64,000 nt of DNA from assembly GCA_000729835.1 (NCBI GenBank), contig JFHB01000099.1, forward strand, positions 1 through 64,000, written 5' to 3'. The first letter of the stretch is position 1, and each line of letters begins with the position of its first letter. This DNA comes from Atkinsonella hypoxylon. Its lineage: Eukaryota > Ascomycota > Sordariomycetes > Hypocreales > Clavicipitaceae. The position numbers and the translations under genes were made by a program. Under the pieces are notes generated by a model. It was not told where the DNA came from. It ran no database searches and saw only the letters and a list, made by a program, of their open reading frames with translations. This document shows positions 56,919-64,000 of this stretch, piece after piece.

Positions 56919-57860
56919 TTATCGGTTGCTCTTGGCCACACGCTCCAACTCATCCTTCTTCTTGATCGCATAAGAGTTGCTACTGCCCTTGGCGGCGTTG
57001 ATTAGTTCTTCAGCAAGGCACTCAGCAATCGACTTGACGTTGCGGAAAGCGGCCTCACGGGCACCGGTGGTGAGCAGAGCAATGGCCTGGTTGACACGGC
57101 GGAGAGGAGAGACATCGACGGCTTGTCTTCGAACGGTACCGGCGGAGCCAATTCGGGTAGAGTCTTCACGGGGACCGCAGTTGACGATGGCGTCGACGGC
57201 GACCTGGATGGGGTTCTGATCGGTCATCAGGTGGATCTAGATAATTCATATGTTAGTGAATTTTCCATTTCGCAAGTCCAAAATTCACGTCTTTCAATTT
57301 CCTGGACAAGGCTACCAGAGCCAATTCCATGAAATTGCATCTCCTCATGACGTTCATCTCTCTATGCTCCTTCGAGGATCACGATCGGTGCGGGACTGTC
57401 AGACGTACGATCTCGAAAGCGTGGGCGACGATGCGGACGGCCATGAGCTTCTTGCCATTGTTGCGGCCATGCATCATGAGAGAGTTGGTCAATCGCTCAA
57501 TGATAGGGCAGTTGGCCTTGCGAAATCGCTTGACGGCATATCGGCCAGCGGAGTGGGTGACATAGACGGGATTTCGCAAAGAAATGTAGTCACTGTTTGA
57601 CACAGACAATATATCCATCAGCATAAGTTTCATAAGCGTTCAAGCAGGTCGTAGCTCCTCCCATCGCCCAATTCGGAAATCTCTGTTTTCACGGAAGGGG
57701 AGAAATGATCCTTTCGCACGTACGTCAGAGAGATGTCGCGAACCTCGACATCGTAGTCCCACTTGTTGAATAGTTTGACATTTCCGACCTCCTTGACTAC
57801 ATCCTTGGGAAGGACGTCGGAGACGACGTTCTCGACCTCGATCTCGCCACCGTCGGACAT
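56919..57860 (-). CDS. rps5: Cytosolic small-subunit ribosomal protein uS7 (Rps5)
   Basis: Three exons on the minus strand: 57860-57724, 57592-57409, 57236-56919 (212 residues). It is an essential 40S subunit protein at the mRNA exit channel. The middle and C-terminal halves are the near-invariant uS7 sequence: HSAGRYAVKRFRKANCPIIE, NSLMMHGRNNGKKLMAVRI, GPREDSTRIGSAGTVRRQAV, RRVNQAIALLTTGAREAAFR, and SSNSYAIKKKDELERVAKSN. Length equals the family. The introns are 131 and 172 bp with in-frame junctions in phases 2 and 0, long for this window, as is usual for fungal ribosomal protein genes. It is transcribed divergently from RPS25 with 393 bases between start codons. Confidence 0.97.
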
Positions 57861-58253
57861 TTTGGCTGTTGCAGTCGGAAATTAACCGGTCTCTGGCGGA
57901 GGACTGCGGGTTAGTACTGCGGATTGTCGAGATGATATTTTTGCGGGAGGGTTTGAGATGATGGGCTCGTCGCTGGCTCGGCTAGAGGCAGAGTAGGGTG
58001 GAAATTTTTGGCTGTGGTGGGTGGAGCTGGCGAATCAGGTGTCGCAAAACGCTCAGTACGTACCATACCGCACTCGTTGTGTTAGGGCAAGTCTGCCCTG
58101 GGCGAAACTCCCAAAGCGTTGAGTGGCCAGCCCACCGCCCGTCTGGCAATCCCTCTGAGAAACTCCATGTGTGAGGAATGTCCTTGGCTTTAGTCGAGCT
58201 GGTGAAATCCCGTCCCTCCACACTCCTGTCAACGACAAGCACATCAGATCAAA
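57861..58253. promoter_or_regulatory. Bidirectional ribosomal-protein promoter region
   Basis: 393 bases separate the start codons of two ribosomal-protein genes transcribed away from each other. Both promoters and leaders must fit here. I could not identify a specific factor site; pyrimidine-rich and GC-rich parts alternate. Co-regulation of the two genes from shared elements is an inference from the geometry. Confidence 0.7.
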
Positions 58254-58767
58254 ATGGTACGCCCGCACCACCCAGCCCTCCCCTCAAGATGCTATTCTCC
58301 TTTGCGAAAAAGATGAGAATTTCTAGATCAAGAAACAGCGCAAAACCGATGAGAATTATTGATCTAAATACTGACGAAGAATCTCTTTACGAACCGTATA
58401 GGCGCCGGCTGCTGGAGCTAAGAAGCAAAAGAAGAAGTGGTCCAAGGGCAAGGTCAAGGACAAGGCTCAGCACGCCGTCCTTCTCGACAAGGCCACCTCC
58501 GAGAAGCTCTACAAGGATGTGCAGTCCTATCGTCTTGTCACCGTCGCTGTTCTCGTCGACAGAATGAAGGTCAACGGCTCATTGGCTCGTCAGTGCATCA
58601 AGGACCTCGAGGAAAAGGGCCTCATCAAGCCCGTTGTCACCCACAGCAAGATGAAGATCTACAGTACGCCAATCACCAACCCCCGAGAAGAGAACCATAC
58701 GTATACTCCCCAATGTTGTAAATTTGCTAACTTATATGTCTTAGCCCGCGCCGTCGGTGGTTCCTAA
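58254..58767 (+). CDS. rps25: Cytosolic small-subunit ribosomal protein eS25 (Rps25)
   Basis: Three exons: 58254-58256, 58402-58663, 58745-58767 (95 residues). The first coding exon is only the ATG, followed at once by gtacgc; the second starts GCGCCGGCT, giving MAPAAGAKKQKKKWSKGKVK. The body is textbook eS25: DKATSEKLYKDVQSYRLVTV, VLVDRMKVNGSLARQCIKDL, GLIKPVVTHSKMKIY, ending TRAVGGS after the last intron. It sits on the 40S head and is used for some IRES and readthrough events. Without the ATG-only exon the second exon has no suitable start at its N-terminus, so the split is well supported. Introns are 145 and 81 bp. Confidence 0.96.
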
Positions 58768-61735
58768 ATCAGCCAAACTTGAATAAAGTTGTATGTCTGG
58801 AGTATAGGTGTCTGAGTGGCCTGCGCATTATGGCAGTAGCCATTAGAGTGGAGGGTCTTATTTTGCACGGCAAACAAAAAGCCTGGTTGGGACGAATTCA
58901 TGCTCGGTATTATAGCATACCTAGGGACCGGAATTGTGCTTTAGCATACGACAATGGAATGAAAAATCTTCAAATCAATGGCTTGTGATCCTGCGAGGTG
59001 CGATGAATGACGTTGCAAATATTGCTGACGGTCTGGTCAGTGTTTCTGATATCGTTTGCGACGTAGTCTGTATTATTGGACATGAGGATCTATTGTGAAG
59101 CGCATGAGACTTGATGCGAATTGGTTCATAGCCTTTGAATACATGAGTTCAGACTCTTGGTATCCAGCCACGTGTGATTCTTACTTTGCACACTGCACTA
59201 CTTCCAACATTCAGATGATAGTATATAGTTCTTATTACACGGTATGCTCAATGATTTCTGAAAGAATGGAGGCTATTTCGTAAAATCGGCGACATGACAT
59301 AAATGGCTGCATATGCGACACCTTGAATGAGTTAATCTCCGCCGACTAGCCCCAGGCAAGGACGGTATTTTAAGTTTGGTGTCAATGTCAGAAACACAGT
59401 CAACACATGGAATTTTCAGACCGGTTCTCTACAGCTACATCCCATTGGGACAAGCGGGAACAGCGAGTGAATATAACTGACAGGTGAGCAATATAGATAT
59501 ACTGTACGGCGTAGTGATGCTCTTTTCTGAATTGTACGAACGTCTCGGCTGGTCTGCAAGTTCGGTAACGCCATGGCTGGCGACACATGCGGAATTTCCT
59601 AACGCCAGGTCTAAAGTGGTCCTTCTGCGTGAATATAACAATGCCAAAGAGAGTCATGATTTGACGCTAGACACTAGTGGACGAGTAGATGGCAGATCGA
59701 ACCGTGCCGGAAACTTCCATGGATGGCGAGCAATTATTGGCCATACGACGGGTGAACCCGACGCTGTGATTGCAAAGTCCAAAAATGTTTTTTTGTTCTA
59801 GAACTTGAGATCGGAAAATGTCCAAAGACGCCCAAAGGAACTCGGCGTGATTAAGTTATTGCGGCCAAGCAAATACAAGTTTGCCATATGAGCGCAACAT
59901 ATTCCTCTGGCAGACGGATGGGAGAGAGACTTGTCAGGCCACTCGACGGCGACATGTTGACCGCAGAAACATTCAGACTCGATAGTCGAATTCTTTCCGC
60001 CAGTGCCGACGTTGGTATGCTGCTAGGTCTACGACTATATCGGGAGAGCCGAAGGCTACTCTTACAGCCAAGTTATCACAATTGCAACTACATTTCCAAG
60101 GCGATCCGATGCCAGGACGTAACGACTGCAAGCTGAACGGCTGCGTGGCAACTTATCACTCTCCGTCTGAAATAAAATAAGCCCGCATGCGGTTCTATTT
60201 CCATGACCAACCAGCAAAAGGGCAGGCAAAAGAGATGAGCGAACCGCCCAGGGTCCATCCATATGGTGGGCTTGGATGCTACCATGCACAAGGATAGGAC
60301 TACAGGGGGCAGTGAGAATTGATGGAATGGACAAGAGAACCAATCGCCGCTATTTATTTCGGGCTTTAGTACGGAATAGTTAGTGGTATTCCGAAGGAGA
60401 GCGTCTATTTTGCGGTTTTGTTCTGGATAATTTTGAAAAGCTGAAGGGCCAGGGCCATCCTTATATTATTTTAACTGTATGCAAGTAAAATTGTTCGGCG
60501 GGCACTCCAAGGCTCAAACAAAGCCAGGTACCAGCCGAACCAAAGCACACCGCAGCCTTCGTCCTGGTTTCCATGTACTGATAACGACTGATCAAGGGCT
60601 GGCATGGCGGCAAGGATGAAAATGGTGGTTGTAATGGCCGAGGTGTGCAATTCCCAGCATCGCGCCTTACCCGTCCGGACACCTACTAACTTAGGTAGGG
60701 TAGGTATCTAGGTATTTAGAGCTAGGGAAATGAAGAATCTTGCTTTCACCGAGGGCCCCAAAACGCACATGCAGATGCCCGGAATGGTTGCAGGTTTGAC
60801 GTTGTGCTTCGGGCCGCCTGTGGTTGGCTATCACTGACCCAAAAATGACCTAAAGGATAGAGAGGCCAGGTGTGCTCAAGGAAGGGGGAATCTCGGAGTG
60901 AACCGGGATCTCAGCTTGGGGCTCCATCCTCCGAAGGTCCAAAAGACTTTAAGCCAGTGAAACATTGAAATCATGTGGCTAGTGTTGTCGCTGGCATGTA
61001 TCCTGCCTAGCGTAAGCACGAGGCCTGCTAAGTATTGACAGATTAGTCGAGCTGTCAAGACTATCAATGGGTGGATTGAATCAATGGCCTTACGGCTGCG
61101 ACCTGTATGTGTATTGAAAGAGGAGTATACTGCATCTTAGAGCCTTCAATTCCCATACATGACAATGTAGCTTTTATCGAAATCAAACGTAGATCGCCGG
61201 TGTTGTGGCCGTTGGCTGCCAAAGGGGTCAAATTCGAGGCTGGCTCGTGGCAACCCTGATTAATTTGTCACCGCGGTGGCATGTACGCCATGATAGCCCT
61301 TTGAGAGATCGCAGAATACCTTTGGGCTACCGCGCTTGCATCCCGTAGCCGTTCCGCTTTCAGGCCTGAGGCTGCCAAGACTGCGCGCTGTTGCCGTGGA
61401 AAACGAGCGGTATCCACGCTGTCTGCGGATAGAGATCACTGGTTTCAAGGGGAGAAGTACCTGGCCAAGCGTAGAGGAAATGCGTGCAAACCACGTACTT
61501 CTTCTTCTTGGGTACCTGAGGATGCAACGCAGGCTCTAGCGCCGCTCAGGTAGAGCTCAAAACCAGTCCCTGTCAAGGCTCCGCTGGCCGCAATTTTTTC
61601 GCCCTTCCACCAGCCGGCGCAGAATTTATTTCGCTCGACTGCCCGTACTCCATATATTTTTCACCCTTTCTTTCCTCTTCCTTCCATCTCCCCTCAGTCC
61701 TTTGTCTTGTTTTCGGATAAAGTTCAATCATCGAA
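58768..61735. other. 3-kb gene-free region between RPS25 and the ADP/ATP carrier
   Basis: Longest unexplained stretch apart from 52-55 kb. Open frames up to 105 codons occur on both strands without any recognisable domain. It includes one copy of the actaactattccgt motif (60371-60384, reverse strand) and a run of ggtagg-type motifs near 60690-60715. The last 80 bases before 61736 are strongly pyrimidine-rich (tttcaccctttctttcctct and on), the leader of the carrier gene. A long intergenic promoter or an unannotated non-coding RNA are both possible. Confidence 0.5.
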
Positions 61736-63222
61736 ATGTCTGGTGAAGCTCCTCAGAAGGTCCTGGGCATGCCGGTAAGTCATTTGGACCCTTTCAATAT
61801 TGTTTTCCTGATTTCCCGAGAAATGCCGCGCTCGCGATAAGGGGTCAAGGTGACGTTGGCCTTGGCGACATGTTCCATGCCAATTGCTCAATTGCATCGC
61901 AGTCGATAGCAAATACACAGAATATCAGCGCCTTCCTATCGAAGCTGAGAGTATTGCTATGTTCGCCAAATACCAATGACTGCCGATGGCTACCTTGTCG
62001 AACACGGCATTCCAGGGTCAATAGAAAAGAGGTGCATCATTGAAGAAAGCTGTACTAATTCTCTTGTCTATAGCCTTTCGTGGCAGACTTCTTGAGTACG
62101 TTTCTACCATGAAATCCCACTCCTGGAGCTATACGTTGCTTTACCGATGGTCTTTGGCATATCATCGATGCTCCTCCTGCCAAGCCCCCGGCCAAGGCAT
62201 TTAGTTTTTTTTTTTTTTTTTTTGTTTTTTTTTTCTAATAACAGGAAAACACTGACTTGTCACAGTGGGTGGTGTCTCCGCCGCCGTCTCGAAGACTGCT
62301 GCTGCTCCCATTGAGCGTGTCAAGCTCTTGATCCAGAATCAGGATGAAATGATCAAGGCTGGCCGTCTGGACCGCCGCTACAGCGGTATTACTGACTGCT
62401 TCAAGCGCACCATGGCCGACGAGGGTGTCATGTCCTTGTGGCGTGGTAACACTGCCAACGTTATCCGGTACTTCCCTACTCAGGCCTTGAACTTCGCTTT
62501 CCGTGACAAGTTCAAGAAGATGTTCGGTTTCAAGAAGGAGCGTGATGGTTACGCTATGTGGATGTTGGGCAACTTGGCCTCTGGTGGTGTAAGTCTTTTC
62601 CTTCGCCTTGGTCTAGAACGGTTGGCATCTTGCAGTTGACTGACATGACTTCTTGCAGGCTGCTGGTGCCACTTCCATGTTGTTCGTCTACTCTCTGGAT
62701 TACGCTCGTACCCGTCTTGCCAACGATGCCAAGTCCGCCAAGTCCGGTGGTGAGCGTCAATTCAACGGTCTTATCGATGTTTACCGCAAGACCCTTGCCT
62801 CTGACGGTATTGCCGGTCTGTACCGTGGTTTCATGCCCTCCGTTGCTGGTATCATTGTCTACCGTGGTCTCTACTTTGGCATGTACGACTCTATCAAGCC
62901 TGTTCTCCTGGTCGGCAGCTTGGCCAACAACTTCTTGGCCTCTTTCGCTCTTGGTTGGTGCGTCACCACTGGCGCTGGTATTGCCGCTTATCCTCTTGAC
63001 ACTATCCGTCGTCGCATGATGATGACTTCTGGTGAGGCTGTCAAGTACAAGAACTCCTTAGATGCTGCCCGCCAGATCATTGCCAAGAACGGTGTCAAGT
63101 CCCTGTTCAACGGTGCTGGTGCCAACATTCTCCGTGGTGTTGCCGGTGCTGGTGTCCTGTCCATCTACGATCAGCTCCAGCTTATCCTCTTCGGCAAGGC
63201 TTTCAAGGGTGGTTCTGGTTAA
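61736..63222 (+). CDS. aac: Mitochondrial ADP/ATP carrier
   Basis: Four exons: 61736-61774, 62074-62095, 62266-62588, 62659-63222 (315 residues). It exchanges matrix ATP for cytosolic ADP across the inner membrane. The start MSGEAPQKVLGMPPFVADFL leads into the first carrier repeat. The signature sequences P-x-[DE]-x-x-[KR] appear three times: PIERVK, LDYARTR (in its family variant) and PLDTIRRR; the last is part of RRRMMM, the hallmark of ADP/ATP carriers. Exon 2 is 22 bases. Intron 1 is 299 bp; intron 2 contains T19 and T10 runs (62205-62234). The gene has biased, C-ending codons (GGT, AAG, GTC, TAC), as expected for strong expression. Length is in the family range (300-320). Confidence 0.97.
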
Positions 63223-63720
63223 ACACTTTTTTTTTAATTCTGTATAGACTGGGGATGAAGACTGCGTGATGGGCCTGACGTAATGTCCGCTGATGGATCC
63301 AAAAATGGGGCAAAGGGATTTGACAGAGGGGAAGTTGGGAACAATGTTATGTTTCCTGTGTGTTCCTGTGCAACAGAAGAAGCTCTTTGCGGGTTAGACT
63401 GGCATCGGCATGGCGTATATCTCCTTTGGCACTGCCGGGACTTTTCTAGGTCGCTGTAATTTATACACAATGCAATTTCCCTTGTTACTATAATTGCCCT
63501 AGGAACTTTTCCGAGTGACTGCAAACTGAAGAATTCTTTCTCTTCGGGTGATGGTTTCATGTGGTGAGAACTGAACAATGTCAGGAGAGGTGGCGTCATG
63601 ATTGATGACTAAGACGTGAAACTGCGACGCGTCACGCTCTCCCATCACATACAACTTCTAGAACCAAAAAAGGCTGAAAGCCGTTCTTCTGTATATTTGC
63701 CGCGCTTGCATTCTGCCAAA
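63223..63720. other. Intergenic region between ADP/ATP carrier and CENP-X
   Basis: 498 bases containing the carrier 3' flank (a T-rich stretch follows the stop at once) and the CENP-X promoter. No gene was recognised. Minus-strand frames here are random. Confidence 0.5.
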
Positions 63721-64000
63721 ATGCCAGCAGGAAGGCCAACGGGTCTTGGCCGCGGCCGCGGACGGCCCAGAGGGTCCAAGAACAGGCAGGCAACAGAGAC
63801 ACCGTCAGCATCAGAGCAAAGCGACGCCTTGGAGTCAGACGACAATGCGGATGCACGACGAACTCACACCGTCCGTCGAGATGATGCAGAAGAAGCTCCT
63901 GCTCCAGAAAAAACTATACCGAAGGACCTGCTTACGCGGATACTGCACGAGTTTTTCACCAAGGACTCTACGCGGATCTCACGAGATGCGAATGCTGCCG
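63721..64000 (+). CDS. mhf2: CENP-X / Mhf2 histone-fold protein (partial, cut at window edge)
   Basis: Only the first 93 codons are inside the window, starting at the ATG at 63721. Residues 69-93 read IPKDLLTRILHEFFTKDSTR then ISRDANAA, the opening helix of the CENP-X/Mhf2 histone fold. The protein pairs with CENP-S/Mhf1 at kinetochores and with FANCM-type helicases at stalled forks. The N-terminus is an unusually basic, Gly/Arg-rich stretch (GLGRGRGRPRGSKNR, residues 8-22) that contains an AT-hook core RGRPRGS, then an acidic/Ser-rich linker. CENP-X of animals is short and lacks this piece. The 3' end and any intron lie outside the window. Confidence 0.85.
   Translation, partial: MPAGRPTGLGRGRGRPRGSKNRQATETPSASEQSDALESDDNADARRTHTVRRDDAEEAPAPEKTIPKDLLTRILHEFFTKDSTRISRDANAA

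Noticed and set aside
58768..61735. Hidden gene in the 3-kb gap before the ADP/ATP carrier
   Set aside because: I read both strands and found no family motif or exon chain; the longest frames are about 100 codons and appear random.

Overview
The window is a gene-dense stretch of nuclear chromosome from a filamentous ascomycete. Genes have several short introns (about 50-110 bp, gt...ag, CTAAC/CTGAC-like branch sites), single-gene transcription units on both strands, and orthologues of Pezizomycotina-specific genes (PRM1 in its filamentous form, Hook, fused tryptophan synthase). The Atg8 and Prm1 proteins and the intergenic 'CCTAGGTACC' and 'TACGGAGTA' motifs look like Sordariomycetes, probably Hypocreales. 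That placement is inference from protein feel and not a computed phylogeny.

Layout. 1-1.8 kb: AT-rich, repeat-containing, no gene. 1.8-14.2 kb: Hook dynein adaptor (+), adenylate kinase (-), proteasome lid subunit Rpn8 (+), a SWIM zinc-finger protein like Sws1 (-), coproporphyrinogen oxidase (-), Atg8 (+). 16.2-26.4 kb: Prm1 (+), bifunctional tryptophan synthase (+), mitochondrial ribosomal protein bL28m (-), a coiled-coil protein possibly of the augmin HAUS4 type (+), mitochondrial aspartate aminotransferase (-). 27.5-34.5 kb: two MFS transporters (-) flanking a DnaJC28/DUF1992 gene (-) that carries a 4-bp frameshift. 36-44.8 kb: a 1123-residue uncharacterised acidic/Ser-rich protein (-), an App1-type phosphatidate phosphatase (+), Kgd4/YMR-31 (+). 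46.1-52.3 kb: a DOCK-family GEF (-). 52.3-55.6 kb: gene-free, with a 272-bp inverted-repeat element. 55.6-58.8 kb: a decayed GNAT acetyltransferase, then a head-to-head pair of ribosomal protein genes, RPS5 and RPS25. 61.7-64 kb: ADP/ATP carrier (+) and the start of a CENP-X/Mhf2 gene running off the right edge.

Most genes are unrelated housekeeping functions (translation, mitochondrial energy and amino-acid metabolism, proteasome, autophagy, endosome transport). I see no biosynthetic cluster, CRISPR, phage or intact transposon, and no convincing new multi-gene system. The most unusual signals are a predicted 3-nt internal micro-exon next to a 10-nt exon in the aspartate aminotransferase gene, the palindromic 4-bp insertion that breaks the DUF1992 gene, the GNAT pseudogene with three lesions, the ribosomal-protein divergent promoter in which the RPS25 start codon is alone in its exon, and several fold-back elements and dispersed short motifs. 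All exon structures were derived by hand from splice consensus and remembered family alignments; no search was run.
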